A stretch of 64,000 nucleotides of DNA. Origin: Candidatus Staskawiczbacteria bacterium. GTDB taxonomy: Bacteria > Patescibacteria > Paceibacteria > Paceibacterales > Staskawiczbacteraceae. Both the position numbers and the translations under genes were made by a program. Each line of letters begins with the position of its first letter. Position 1 is the first letter of the stretch. The notes below the pieces were generated by a model that was not told the DNA's origin, searched no databases, and was given only the letters and a program-made list of their open reading frames with translations. The stretch is from NCBI GenBank assembly GCA_903835075.1, contig CAILLM010000002.1, positions 18,460-82,459 on the forward strand, in the 5' to 3' direction. Shown here in pieces: positions 8,587-16,462 of the stretch.

Positions 8587-9380
8587 TTTATTAGAAAATA
8601 CCCAATTATTATTATGCCCAATATAATTCTGTAGTATCCAAACACTTTAAAGTTGTGTTTTTGAACATAATTCATGAAAAATTTTATTACCACTAGGGCT
8701 GTAAAAAAAGAAACAATAAGCCCTATTATTAATACGGAAAGCTGGCTTGGATTGAGTAAGGCGTGATATTTTAACAAGCTGTATCCGGTAGCAGCTATCA
8801 TTGTTGGAATTGCCAGAAAAAATGAAAATTCTGTTGCTACTAATCGCGAAGTGCCAAGAAGCAGTGCGCCAATTATTGTAGCTCCAGATCTTGATGTGCC
8901 AGGAATCATGGACAGGCATTGAATTAATCCAATAAAAAATGCTGTTTTATAGCTAAGATCTTTTATAGAAGTAATTTTTGCATTGTGATTTAATTTTTCA
9001 ACAATTAAAATAATTATTCCGCCAATTAGTAAGGCAATGGCAACCGTCCAGGGATTAAATAATTTTTCTTCAATTTTGCTAGCAAACAATGCTCCAACTA
9101 TTATGGCAGGTAAAACGCCAACCAATGTTTTGAGCCAAAGACTTTTGTCTTGCCAAAGTCGTTTCTCTCCCTTCGGGAGATGTCCCGTAGGGACACAGAA
9201 AAAGAAAACCACTGCCAAAATGGCGCCAAGTTGTATAACTACATCAAAAAGTAAAGTAAAATTTTTATCAAAAGTGATAAATTGATTTACCAAAATTAAG
9301 TGCCCCGTAGAAGAAATAGGCAAAAATTCAGTGAAACCTTCCACCACACCCAAAATTATTGCAGTAATATAGCTAAGCAT
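8583..9380 (-). CDS. uppP: Undecaprenyl-diphosphatase UppP/BacA
   Basis: Recycles the undecaprenyl carrier for cell-wall synthesis. The motif 'GVVEGFTEFLPISSTGHL' lies at the N-terminus and the catalytic 'PGTSRSGATI' in the middle, with about eight membrane spans and the standard size of 265 residues. A palindromic insert encodes 'PTGHLPKGEK' in the loop after the second or third span, where such an addition is tolerable. It heads a two-gene operon with the PAP2-like protein. Confidence 0.95.
   Translation of the reverse strand: MLSYITAIILGVVEGFTEFLPISSTGHLILVNQFITFDKNFTLLFDVVIQLGAILAVVFFFCVPTGHLPKGEKRLWQDKSLWLKTLVGVLPAIIVGALFASKIEEKLFNPWTVAIALLIGGIIILIVEKLNHNAKITSIKDLSYKTAFFIGLIQCLSMIPGTSRSGATIIGALLLGTSRLVATEFSFFLAIPTMIAATGYSLLKYHALLNPSQLSVLIIGLIVSFFTALVVIKFFMNYVQKHNFKVFGYYRIILGIIIIGYFLIK
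9165..9196. repeat. Palindromic element inside uppP
   Basis: Two adjacent palindromes, CTCCCTTCGGGAG and GTCCCGTAGGGAC. The core is nearly identical (26 of 27 bases) to the element at 24444-24470 and is translated in the same frame there (PTG[H/D]LPKGEK). Confidence 0.75.
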
Positions 9381-9396
9381 ATAGTTATTCTATCAA

Positions 9397-9421
9397 AAAA
9401 TTGCCCAAGGGGCAATTTTTG
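9397..9421 (-). terminator. Terminator of the 88-aa gene
   Basis: The stem AAATTGCCC/GGGCAATTT is flanked by A and T runs just past the stop of the 9425-9691 gene. Confidence 0.75.
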
Positions 9422-9424
9422 TAA

Positions 9425-9691
9425 TTATGCGTCGTAGTGAGTTTCGGGGTAGTTTTTAAATATTTCTTTTTTCTTTGAAATGTAACCTTTTTTGTCTGGT
9501 TCTTTCTGCATAGAGGTAAGCCAAGAAATAAAAGGAATTCTGTGTTTGTCTAAGCACCACTCAGTATCTTTCATAAGTGGTTTTTTTTCATCTTTAAACT
9601 TATCAAGCAAAGTTAAGGTAGCTTGTAAGTTTGAAGGAGACAACTTATTATGCTCTTCTAAAAATTGTTCTTTATTAATTAGTGTTGTCAT
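9425..9691 (-). CDS. Hypothetical protein (88 aa)
   Basis: A soluble, charged, mostly helical protein (MTTLINKEQFLEEHNKL...) with no signal peptide or recognised motif. The leader upstream of the ATG contains a palindromic GGTACC region and no strong Shine-Dalgarno. It has its own terminator and is isolated by two terminators upstream, so it is a monocistronic unit. Function unknown. Confidence 0.55.
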   Translation of the reverse strand: MTTLINKEQFLEEHNKLSPSNLQATLTLLDKFKDEKKPLMKDTEWCLDKHRIPFISWLTSMQKEPDKKGYISKKKEIFKNYPETHYDA

Positions 9692-9746
9692 AATAATACC
9701 TTATTTAAAGGTACCTAACCTTAACATACTTTCCGTAAAAAAACAA

Positions 9747-9781
9747 GCCCCGTTAGAAATCGTGATTTCTAACGGGGCAAG
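9747..9781 (-). terminator. Strong hairpin terminator
   Basis: The inverted repeat GCCCCGTTAGAAATC / GATTTCTAACGGGGC is followed on the minus strand by a run of T. It is the second of two consecutive terminators behind the 9848-10420 gene. Confidence 0.75.
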
Positions 9782-9797
9782 CCCACTTTTATAAAAT

Positions 9798-9826
9798 AAA
9801 AAAGCCGACGATTTGATTCGTCGGCG
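9798..9826 (-). terminator. Terminator of the 9848-10420 gene
   Basis: The stem GCCGACGA/TCGTCGGC is followed by TTTTTTATTTT on the minus strand. Confidence 0.8.
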
Positions 9827-9847
9827 AGAAGCTTTGACTTGCTTGTT

Positions 9848-10420
9848 TCAGCCTTGGGCATGCATTACTGCTTCGCCCCATGATATTGGTGGGTCAAAAT
9901 TAATGCCATCAACATCGAGGCTAATCGCTATGCACTTGGTTTTGATTGCCCGCAGGAATGCGTGACCTTGGCATAACAGTCTTGTGTGTACATCTCCGTG
10001 GGCGACCGCAATATCTTTTCGGAAAAGTGAAGCCATGTCGTCGACGAAGTGTTGAATCCATATTTCATCGAGTTGCAATTCGCAAAGTGTTGACCCGCTA
10101 GTCACGCCTATGCCATTGAACCACTCATTGAAGAAAGCCCATGCATAGGTGAATCTTGCTGATACCGTGCGCATTTCATCAAGAAATGCACCAATTTGCA
10201 TTAAGTACACTTTTGTCGGCTTATATTCCGGTTCGGGCGCTGGCACCGGCTGTTGTTGAGCTGGCTTGCTCCGGGAAGGAATGAAAAGAATGACAGCGAG
10301 TCCGCCGGCGAGTGATGCAACTATAATGATGTATGTCCAAATTGGATGTTCAATCGTCAAGTAACGGGCTGCGAAGTAGGTGATGATAACCTGGGAAACG
10401 ATGGTGATAGTGTTTTTCAT
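9848..10420 (-). CDS. Hypothetical two-span membrane protein (190 aa), GC-rich module
   Basis: Residues about 5-20 and 27-48 are hydrophobic, followed by a Pro/Gln-rich linker (PAQQQPVPAPEPEY) and a soluble C-terminal domain of about 120 residues with three cysteines. Base composition is clearly richer in G+C than the adjacent typA or uppP. It lies between its own promoter region (TTGACA at 10498-10503) and its own terminator. The leader has no clear Shine-Dalgarno but contains 'AACCAACC'. No family recognised; it belongs to the scattered set of GC-richer single-unit genes described in the findings. Confidence 0.65.
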   Translation of the reverse strand: MKNTITIVSQVIITYFAARYLTIEHPIWTYIIIVASLAGGLAVILFIPSRSKPAQQQPVPAPEPEYKPTKVYLMQIGAFLDEMRTVSARFTYAWAFFNEWFNGIGVTSGSTLCELQLDEIWIQHFVDDMASLFRKDIAVAHGDVHTRLLCQGHAFLRAIKTKCIAISLDVDGINFDPPISWGEAVMHAQG

Positions 10421-10506
10421 TGGTTTGATTTCTGGGGTTGGTTTGTCAAAGAAGCATTCCTCTCTGGATGCTTATATCTTATGACTTTTCTAAAATTTGT
10501 CAACTA

Positions 10507-10529
10507 AAAAACCGCCAAAAGGCGGTTTG
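10507..10529 (-). terminator. Terminator of typA
   Basis: The stem AACCGCC/GGCGGTT with loop TTTT (minus strand) is followed by TTTTTTAG, which runs straight into the TTGACA of the next module promoter. Confidence 0.8.
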
Positions 10530-10566
10530 GGAAAGCGAGGCCCGCCCTGGGCGCGCCGAGCGACTT

Positions 10567-12396
10567 TTAGTAGTCGAATTTTACGCCGGACTCGGCGCGA
10601 TCTGCGCGTTTGGCGTCAACTTCGCGCAAGTGCATTTTTCGGATACGAATATTCTTTGGAGTAACTTCAACTAATTCATCATCTCCAATATACTCAAGCG
10701 AATCTTCCAAATTCATTATTTTTGGCACGTTAAAATGCTCTCTGTTTTTTTCTCCTTTAGATCTCATGTTGGAAAGTTGTTTTTCTTTACAAACATTTAC
10801 ACGTATATCGTTTGGTCTTGAGTTTTGTCCAACAACTTGACCTTCATAAACCGTAACCGCTGGCCCAATAAATAAAATTCCGCGGTCTTGAACATTTTTT
10901 AAGCCGTAAAGTCTGGTGTCGCCGGTTTCTGTGGCAACCAAGCTACCGTTGTCACGTTCTTTCCAGTTGCCAACATCAAGCATATATTCAAAAAATATTG
11001 TGTTAATTATTCCCAAGCCTTTTGTGTCAGTTAAAAATTCATTCCTATATCCAAACAATCCGCGGGTTGGAATAATAAATTCTAGAAATGCCACGCCATT
11101 ATGATTTCGCATTTCTTTTAATTCTCCCTTTCTGACTCCCATTTTTTGCATTACTACACCCTGATAAGTTTCGGGAACTTCAATAAATATTTTTTCGTAA
11201 GGAGTCATTAATTTGCCGTTTATTTCGCGAGTAATAACTTGAGGCCTTGAAACTTGAAATTCAAAACCTTCGCGCCTCATTCTTTCAATTAAAATAGCCA
11301 AATGTAATTCTCCTCTACCAGAAACAATCCATTGATTTTTATCATTTTCTTCAACTTTTAAAGAAACATCAGTTTCTAATTCTTTAAATAATCTTTGTCT
11401 TATTTGTCTTGTTGTTGAAAATTCTCCTTCTTTTCCGGCAAAAGGTGAGTCATTAACCATAAATGTCATTTTTACAGTTGGCTCGTCAATGTTAATTACA
11501 GGCAAAGCTTCTGGAGTTTCTGGGTCGGCAATTGTTTCTCCAATTGTAACATCCTCAATTCCTGCAATGGCAACAATGTCTCCTGCTTTTGACTCTTCGG
11601 CCTCAAGCCTGCCCAACCCTGCAAAGGTCATTAAAGAAGTTATTTTTGACTTAACGGCAACTCCTTCTCTGCTTATGTGAACAACTTCTTGTCCATTTTT
11701 TATAATTCCATTGTGGATTCTTCCAATTGCAATCCTTCCTTTAAAATCATCTGGCGCAATTGAAGTAACCAACATTTGCAAAGGTTTTGTTATGTCGGCA
11801 ATAGGTGAGGGGATATGTTCTACAATTGCTTCAAAAACAGGAGTAATGTCTGTCATTTTTGACAAATCAGCTTCAAGCCCAGCTTTTCCTTCACGGCCAG
11901 AAGCATACAAAACAGGAAAATCTAAACTGTGGTCACCAGCTCCCAATTCTAAAAATAATTCAAAAGTAGCTTCAAGTGCAAAATCTGGACGAGCGCCTGG
12001 TTTATCAATTTTGTTTACAACTACAATAATTTTATGACCCATTTCTAAAGCCTTTTTCAAAACAAATCTTGTTTGAGGCATTGGGCCTTCTTTGGCGTCT
12101 ATTAAAAGTAAACAACCATCTGCCATGTTTAAAACTCTTTCAACTTCACCGCCAAAATCAGCGTGACCAGGAGTGTCAATAATGTTTATTTTTACATCGC
12201 CATACATTACAGATGCATTTTTTGAAAAAATTGTAATTCCGCGCTCTCTTTCTAATTCGTTGCTGTCCATAATCATTTCTTGGGCAGCAACTTCTTTTTT
12301 CATTTCTGTTTTGCTTTGCCTTAAAAGCGCGTCCACCAAAGTAGTTTTTCCATGGTCAACGTGAGCGATAATAGCTATATTCCTGATATTGTTCAT
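10567..12396 (-). CDS. typA: Ribosome-associated GTPase TypA/BipA
   Basis: A translational GTPase related to EF-G, involved in ribosome assembly and stress adaptation. The N-terminal G domain shows G1 AHVDHGKTT, G2 'RERGITIFSKN', G3 DTPGHADFGGEVER and G4 VVNKIDKPGA. The domain II, III and V-like segments and the BipA-specific C-terminal domain follow. The 609-residue length is normal. It is transcribed alone and ends at a good terminator. Confidence 0.97.
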   Translation of the reverse strand: MNNIRNIAIIAHVDHGKTTLVDALLRQSKTEMKKEVAAQEMIMDSNELERERGITIFSKNASVMYGDVKINIIDTPGHADFGGEVERVLNMADGCLLLIDAKEGPMPQTRFVLKKALEMGHKIIVVVNKIDKPGARPDFALEATFELFLELGAGDHSLDFPVLYASGREGKAGLEADLSKMTDITPVFEAIVEHIPSPIADITKPLQMLVTSIAPDDFKGRIAIGRIHNGIIKNGQEVVHISREGVAVKSKITSLMTFAGLGRLEAEESKAGDIVAIAGIEDVTIGETIADPETPEALPVINIDEPTVKMTFMVNDSPFAGKEGEFSTTRQIRQRLFKELETDVSLKVEENDKNQWIVSGRGELHLAILIERMRREGFEFQVSRPQVITREINGKLMTPYEKIFIEVPETYQGVVMQKMGVRKGELKEMRNHNGVAFLEFIIPTRGLFGYRNEFLTDTKGLGIINTIFFEYMLDVGNWKERDNGSLVATETGDTRLYGLKNVQDRGILFIGPAVTVYEGQVVGQNSRPNDIRVNVCKEKQLSNMRSKGEKNREHFNVPKIMNLEDSLEYIGDDELVEVTPKNIRIRKMHLREVDAKRADRAESGVKFDY

Positions 12397-12522
12397 CGTA
12401 ATATTTATTTTAATTTTTTGTAGGTAATAGAAATAATTATACGCTAAAATTTGCGTAATGTCAAAGTAATTATGTAAAAAAAAGAAGCCCGACGACGTAT
12501 CGTAAGGCCCGATGAATGGATG

Positions 12523-12765
12523 TTATATGATTGTTTCAAACTCCACATTTACAAATTTTGCAACGCAATTTCCGTTGGCGTCGTAAATGAAGTAGCTGTA
12601 ACGTGCATTGTCTGGTTTTTGCCATTCTCTTCTGGCTGCTCTTTTTGCACTTCTGAGATGGCTATAATCACCAAGTAAATATGAGGCACTTGTTATATTG
12701 CTCGAGCAAATTAATCTTATTTTTCCCCTGGGGGATTTGAATACCCTGAATTTCCTTCTTTTCAT
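12523..12765 (-). CDS. Hypothetical basic protein (80 aa), GC-rich module
   Basis: A small, Arg/Lys-rich, probably soluble protein (MKRRKFRVFKSPRGKIRLI ...) with a beta-like C-terminal half 'YSYFIYDANGNCVAKFVN'. Its start overlaps the stop of the 75-residue gene by 4 bp (ATGA), implying translational coupling. Composition is richer in G+C than flanking core genes. No family recognised; the basic surface would allow nucleic-acid binding, which is only a guess. Confidence 0.6.
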   Translation of the reverse strand: MKRRKFRVFKSPRGKIRLICSSNITSASYLLGDYSHLRSAKRAARREWQKPDNARYSYFIYDANGNCVAKFVNVEFETII

Positions 12766-12989
12766 CTTGGTTGGGTTGGTTGGTGCTGAACTAGCGCCGT
12801 GAGCAAGAAGGCAACCGCAAGTGGCTGACTTTGAATTTGCTCAATTAAGGGCCGTCCAATAATGTCCAGTTTGATGTTTCTCAAATCAATCATTAACTCG
12901 GTGTTGCCCTGCTTAATGACTATTAGTTCGCGTGGGAAATTAATCCGTATTGTTGTTGGGTCCATTATGGTTGGTGGTATATTTTTCAA
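12762..12989 (-). CDS. Hypothetical protein (75 aa), GC-rich module
   Basis: A short protein 'MKNIPPTIMDPTTIRINFP...' with an amphipathic C-terminal helix and no clear membrane span. It is the first of a two-gene unit with the basic 80-residue protein and is preceded by a promoter at 13031-13059. The leader contains a GCGGAGAATCC...CCGC hairpin and 'ACCACCAACC' before the ATG instead of a Shine-Dalgarno. Function unknown. Confidence 0.55.
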   Translation of the reverse strand: MKNIPPTIMDPTTIRINFPRELIVIKQGNTELMIDLRNIKLDIIGRPLIEQIQSQPLAVAFLLTALVQHQPTQPR

Positions 12990-13030
12990 TAGCGGGGGAT
13001 AGGATTCTCCGCTGAGCTATAGGTGGATTG

Positions 13031-13059
13031 TTTTTATCACGACAAGCTAATGATGTCAA
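13031..13059 (-). promoter_or_regulatory. Sigma-70-type promoter for the 12989-12523 unit
   Basis: On the minus strand, TTGACA is followed after 17 bp by TAAAAA. The -35 is directly preceded by TTTTTTAG, the T-run of an upstream terminator-like hairpin. Confidence 0.55.
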
Positions 13060-13077
13060 CTAAAAAATTGCATTTTA

Positions 13078-13112
13078 AAAGGCTAAGAAGGGGATTTCCC
13101 TTATTAGCCTTT
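13078..13112 (-). terminator. Hairpin terminator of the 13152-13403 unit
   Basis: The stem AAAGGCTAA/TTAGCCTTT encloses a second inner GGGGATTTCCC pairing. It is followed on the minus strand by TTTTAAAATGC. A CCCCCAC/GTGGGGG palindrome lies next to it at 13121-13137. Confidence 0.6.
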
Positions 13113-13151
13113 GTGATGTTCCCCCACGTGTGGGGGGTTATTGAGGCTTCA

Positions 13152-13403
13152 TCAAAGCCTTTTTTTCGTGGGTAGTTGTCCGCGGCGCCATGTATTTTGA
13201 TATCGGAGCGGTTGGTGGCTTTCCCACAGATGGTGCAAAATGGAGATGGCGGAGAATGCCACTCCGCCGGCGAGGTAAAACCATTCGGGTGATTCCAGCT
13301 TGAATCCCGAGTGATAGATTATTGAATTTGCGTAGCCGCCGTAAGTGGCAACACAAATTAGAAACACCCCGGCTAACAGAATTAGTACATTCGCGATTTT
13401 CAT
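13152..13403 (-). CDS. Small two-span membrane protein (83 aa), GC-rich module
   Basis: Two hydrophobic helices, about residues 5-25 (VLILLAGVFLICVATYGGYA) and 42-58 (FYLAGGVAFSAISILHHL), are followed by a basic tail ending QLPTKKRL. The frame was chosen over the longer overlapping frame at 13138-13512 because it gives a coherent membrane protein and its ATG follows a consensus promoter and a leader like those of other modules (ACCAACTACATACC before ATG). Function unknown. Confidence 0.6.
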   Translation of the reverse strand: MKIANVLILLAGVFLICVATYGGYANSIIYHSGFKLESPEWFYLAGGVAFSAISILHHLWESHQPLRYQNTWRRGQLPTKKRL

Positions 13404-13459
13404 GGTATGTAGTTGGTTCAGTTGACAAGTCGTGGATTGGTATTCTCCACACTATATTA

Positions 13460-13488
13460 ATTATATCATTTTTGAGGTGGCTTGTCAA
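13460..13488 (-). promoter_or_regulatory. Consensus sigma-70-type promoter
   Basis: Minus strand TTGACA, 17-bp spacer, TATAAT. It drives the 83-residue membrane protein. A GTGGAGAAT...ATCCAC hairpin follows in the leader. Confidence 0.8.
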
Positions 13489-13500
13489 GTTGTTGAAATA

Positions 13501-13531
13501 ACAAAAAACCACCCCTTGCGGGATGGTTTTT
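13501..13531 (-). terminator. Terminator of the RRM protein gene
   Basis: The stem AAACCA(C)CCC / GGG(A)TGGTTT with flanking A/T runs lies just after the stop codon at 13543. Confidence 0.85.
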
Positions 13532-13542
13532 CTAAATACTAA

Positions 13543-13866
13543 TTAGTATCTGTTGCCTCCACCAAATCCACCTCTGTTTCCTCCACCGAATCCTCCTCCG
13601 GTTCTTGGAGCTCTTGGTTCCATTGGCTTTGCTTCGTTAACGGTTAGATTTCTTCCATCTAATTCTTTTCCGTTAAACATTTCGATAGCTTTTTGAGCTT
13701 CTTCTTCTGTAGACATTTCTACGAATCCGAAACCTTTTGAACGATTTGTCATCTTATCGATGATAATTGTAGCTGTTTCAACTGTTCCAGCTTGTTCAAA
13801 TGTTGATCTTAAAGTAGCTTCTGATGTGTTGTAGGATAATCCTCCAACGTATAGTTTTTTTGCCAT
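13543..13866 (-). CDS. RNA-binding protein with one RRM and a Gly-rich tail
   Basis: A single RNA-recognition motif with RNP2 'LYVGGLSYN' and RNP1 'SKGFGFVEM', followed from about residue 88 by a Gly/Arg/Phe-rich tail (TGGGFGGGNRGG...). This is the architecture of cyanobacterial-type and other bacterial cold-inducible Rbp proteins, which bind RNA and assist at low temperature. It is monocistronic, with an unusually long leader of about 120 nt, which could carry post-transcriptional control. Confidence 0.92.
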   Translation of the reverse strand: MAKKLYVGGLSYNTSEATLRSTFEQAGTVETATIIIDKMTNRSKGFGFVEMSTEEEAQKAIEMFNGKELDGRNLTVNEAKPMEPRAPRTGGGFGGGNRGGFGGGNRY

Positions 13867-13869
13867 TTT

Positions 13870-14016
13870 ATTGTTTGCTTGGTTAATAATAAGTAAGCCG
13901 ACCGCAGGTTCGAGTGAACCTACCCTCTTATCTTTCTTCAGGCTTAATTACTAATCCCTACGAAAACAATAAGAAACTTACAAACAAATTATAGCACAGA
14001 TATGTTTTAAATACAA
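13870..14016 (-). promoter_or_regulatory. Promoter and long 5' leader of the RRM gene
   Basis: On the minus strand, TTGTAT (14011-14016), a 17-bp spacer and TATAAT (13988-13993) lie about 120 nt before the ATG. The leader contains an AGGTTC/GAACCT hairpin near 13900-13918. Long structured leaders are typical of cold-shock transcripts; regulation here is inferred. Confidence 0.65.
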
Positions 14017-14032
14017 CAATCAACAGTATTAA

Positions 14033-14518
14033 TTACAACCCACAAGATTCTATTATTGGAGAAAGCTGATGTAAAATTAAATATCCTAAAAGTTTACTGC
14101 CTGCAATTACCAGTAAGGCAATTATTAAATGTCTAATTACCATAGTTAAACGGCCTTTTCTGGTTTTTGTAATTAGAAAACTTAAAAGTGCAAGCAAAAT
14201 TAATCCCCAAATAGATGAAACAATTAATGCAGTAAATGGTGGAAGGAATAAAACAATTAAAATAAAAGTTGCAACCAAAAATAATCTTGCTAAGAAATTT
14301 GCAAATGCAAATGAATTTACTTCATGGCTTGAAGCGCCTTCCGATTCTTTATAAATGTGAATGCTAAAAGAGTCGGAAATGTTGTCAGCAACCGCAATAA
14401 TCAAAAGTCCAGTAATAATACTTATTTTAGCACTTGCTCCTTGGGTTAGCCCTGCAATTAATCCCATACTGGTGATAATTGCAGCAGTAGCGCCCATGCT
14501 GAATTTATTTATATTCAT
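14033..14518 (-). CDS. VIT1/CCC1-like membrane protein
   Basis: A 161-residue membrane protein with about four or five helices. The N-terminal 'GLTQGASAKISIITGLLIIAV ADNISDSFSIHIYKESEGAS' portion resembles the first helices of VIT1/CCC1 iron/manganese exporters, including the helix with the Asp-Asn-Ser face and the following Glu-rich loop. It is shorter than full transporters. It is the last gene of a minus-strand group with an NRAMP-family transporter, which supports a metal-handling role. Confidence 0.6.
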   Translation of the reverse strand: MNINKFSMGATAAIITSMGLIAGLTQGASAKISIITGLLIIAVADNISDSFSIHIYKESEGASSHEVNSFAFANFLARLFLVATFILIVLFLPPFTALIVSSIWGLILLALLSFLITKTRKGRLTMVIRHLIIALLVIAGSKLLGYLILHQLSPIIESCGL

Positions 14519-14526
14519 AAATTTTA

Positions 14527-14967
14527 TTACTTTTTCAAGTTATTACGCCAATTTTTTGGCCAATATTTTTTTACAAAATCTTCAACGTCATTAAATTTAG
14601 CAAAATTTAATGCTTTTTGACTGGGTTGATTAATAAATCCTGGTTTGGTTTCATGCATAATTCCGCACCAGTACTTTTCTGTAAGTCCTGCAATTTCTTT
14701 TAAATAAACTAATAATCCATTAGCATATCCGCAATACATGCAACCTATTTTCTGAAACGCGTCTAAATATTGTAATTTGTTTCTATCCATTATTAAAATA
14801 TATTTTGAGCGTTCTACTTTTTCTATGCCGTGAATTGGAAAGCAAATAAATTGATACAATGAAGCTACGGCATCTAAAAGTATAAAAAAAGGTAACGGAA
14901 GCCAAATAAATGGCCCAGTGAAAAATCTTCCCAAATCATTTTTATTGCCGTCTTTTAAATAGTCCAT
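14527..14967 (-). CDS. Conserved hypothetical protein with Cys-x-x-Cys-Gly-Tyr-Ala motif
   Basis: A hydrophobic segment lies around residues 18-43 (FIWLPLPFFILLDAVASLYQF), followed by 'GCMYCGYANGLLVYLKEIAG' and 'KYWCGIMH'. I recall this Cys pattern from an uncharacterised bacterial family. The three cysteines and a histidine could bind metal or a cluster, fitting its place between an NRAMP transporter and a VIT1-like protein. I prefer the ATG at 14967 over an upstream in-frame TTG at 14994. Confidence 0.65.
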   Translation of the reverse strand: MDYLKDGNKNDLGRFFTGPFIWLPLPFFILLDAVASLYQFICFPIHGIEKVERSKYILIMDRNKLQYLDAFQKIGCMYCGYANGLLVYLKEIAGLTEKYWCGIMHETKPGFINQPSQKALNFAKFNDVEDFVKKYWPKNWRNNLKK

Positions 14968-15005
14968 AGTCTTTAAATTATATTTAATTAGCAAATCACT
15001 TCAAG

Positions 15006-16385
15006 TTACGGCATAAACATTGTTGCCACCACAGCAATTCCAACTACAGCCATAACAACAGTGGTAAGCCATCCACAAGCTGTAATAAATGCATGGTTTT
15101 TCTTTTCACCCATAACTTTTTCATTGGAACTTATGCGCACAATAAAGAAAAGTATTATTGGGGCCACCAAACCATTCCCAACAGCAGAATAAATAAGTCC
15201 CTTAATTGGGTCTAAATGAAAGTAATTAGCAACTGTGGCAACTATCATTGAAATAATAATTATTCCATAAAAAGCTTCGGCATCTTTTAATTTGTGGTAA
15301 AGACCTTGTTTCCATCCAAAAGTTTCAGCTGTAGCGTATGCAACTGAGCCCGCCATTGTGGGGATTGCTAAAAGTCCTGTTCCAATGATTCCCAAAGCAA
15401 AGAAGAAGTAAGTAAGTTCGCCGCCAAATGGTCTAATTGCTTGAGCTGCTTGGCTAGCAGTAGCAATATTGGTGATGCCATTGGCATAAAGTGTTCCTGC
15501 ACAAGCTGCAATTATGAAAAACATAATGGCATTGGAAAAAAACATTCCCGACCAAGTGTCTTTTCGCATGTCTCTTATTTCGCGCGGAGTTACATTTTCC
15601 TCACGAGATTTTATAGTAAGCTCACCTTTTAAAATTTGTTCTTCTACTTCTTGTGAAGTTTGCCAGAAAAAAAGATATGGCGAAATTGTTGTTCCCAAAA
15701 TTCCACAAAGCAAGAAAATTTGATCTTTGTTAAAACTAATTGAAGGAGTAAACAAATGGCTAAAGACCACACCCCAATTTAAGTGGACTGCAAAAGCAGT
15801 AAAAACATATGAAAAAAGTCCAAGTGTTAAGTATTTTAATATTTTTGAATATTGAGCGTAAGTGGTAAAAATTTGTAGAAATAATATAAATATAGCAAAA
15901 ATAGAGAGGCACCACATAAAACTAAAACTTGGAAGAAGAAGTTTTGTGGCAGCTGCCATGGCTCCCAAGTCTGCTGCAATGTTTAAGGTATTGGCAAAAA
16001 ACAAAATTAACACCACAAAAAATAATATTTTTCTGGAATAATTGTGGCGAATATTCCCTGCAAGCCCTCGGCCAGTTACAATTCCAATTCTGGCACACAT
16101 TTCTTGCACCATTGCCATAAATGGAAAGGTAAACAACGAAAGCCAAATAAGTTGAAAACCATATTGTGCACCTGCCTGAGAATATGTGGCAATTCCAGAA
16201 GGGTCGTCATCTGCAGCTCCTGTAACTAAGCCTGGCCCCAAAACATCTATGTATTCTTCAGCCTTTCTAAAAGGCCTGGCTTTAATTAAGGCTTTTTCAT
16301 CTTTTATAATAATGTCAATTGTTTTATCTAAAACTTTTGACGGCAGTTCGGCAACTATTTTTGCAAATTTTTCAAAATCAAACAT
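15006..16385 (-). CDS. NRAMP-family divalent metal transporter
   Basis: A 459-residue protein with about eleven predicted spans of the NRAMP/SLC11 fold. TM1 carries 'GAADDDPSGIATYSQ', aligning with the family's metal-binding DPGN motif but reading DPSG. The TM6 region lacks an obvious MPH motif ('IIAACAGTLYANG'). These changes are known from NRAMP subfamilies with altered ion choice, so the substrate (Mn, Fe or Mg) is left open. A soluble N-terminal stretch of about 50 residues precedes TM1. First gene of a probable metal operon. Confidence 0.85.
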   Translation of the reverse strand: MFDFEKFAKIVAELPSKVLDKTIDIIIKDEKALIKARPFRKAEEYIDVLGPGLVTGAADDDPSGIATYSQAGAQYGFQLIWLSLFTFPFMAMVQEMCARIGIVTGRGLAGNIRHNYSRKILFFVVLILFFANTLNIAADLGAMAAATKLLLPSFSFMWCLSIFAIFILFLQIFTTYAQYSKILKYLTLGLFSYVFTAFAVHLNWGVVFSHLFTPSISFNKDQIFLLCGILGTTISPYLFFWQTSQEVEEQILKGELTIKSREENVTPREIRDMRKDTWSGMFFSNAIMFFIIAACAGTLYANGITNIATASQAAQAIRPFGGELTYFFFALGIIGTGLLAIPTMAGSVAYATAETFGWKQGLYHKLKDAEAFYGIIIISMIVATVANYFHLDPIKGLIYSAVGNGLVAPIILFFIVRISSNEKVMGEKKNHAFITACGWLTTVVMAVVGIAVVATMFMP

Positions 16386-16427
16386 AATAATTTTTTAAAA
16401 TATATTTTTTTATTTTAGCACAAAATA

Positions 16428-16453
16428 AAAAGCTGGGAAAGCCAGCATTTTAT
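16428..16453 (-). terminator. Terminator of the DEAD-box helicase gene
   Basis: The stem ATGCTGGC/GCCAGC(A) with an internal TTTCCCA loop (minus strand) is followed by a T-rich tail. Confidence 0.7.
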
Positions 16454-16462
16454 TAATTATTT

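Noticed and set aside
12970..13030. tRNA-like stretch (AGCTCAGCGG ... ATCC) on the minus strand
   Set aside because: Only the D-arm-like words match; there is no acceptor stem, T-arm or anticodon arm. It is better read as a leader hairpin.
13138..13512. A longer minus-strand frame of 124 codons overlapping the 83-residue membrane protein
   Set aside because: Its composition is erratic (Arg/Pro/Thr-rich) and it has no promoter or leader of its own. The 83-residue frame gives a coherent membrane protein behind a consensus promoter.
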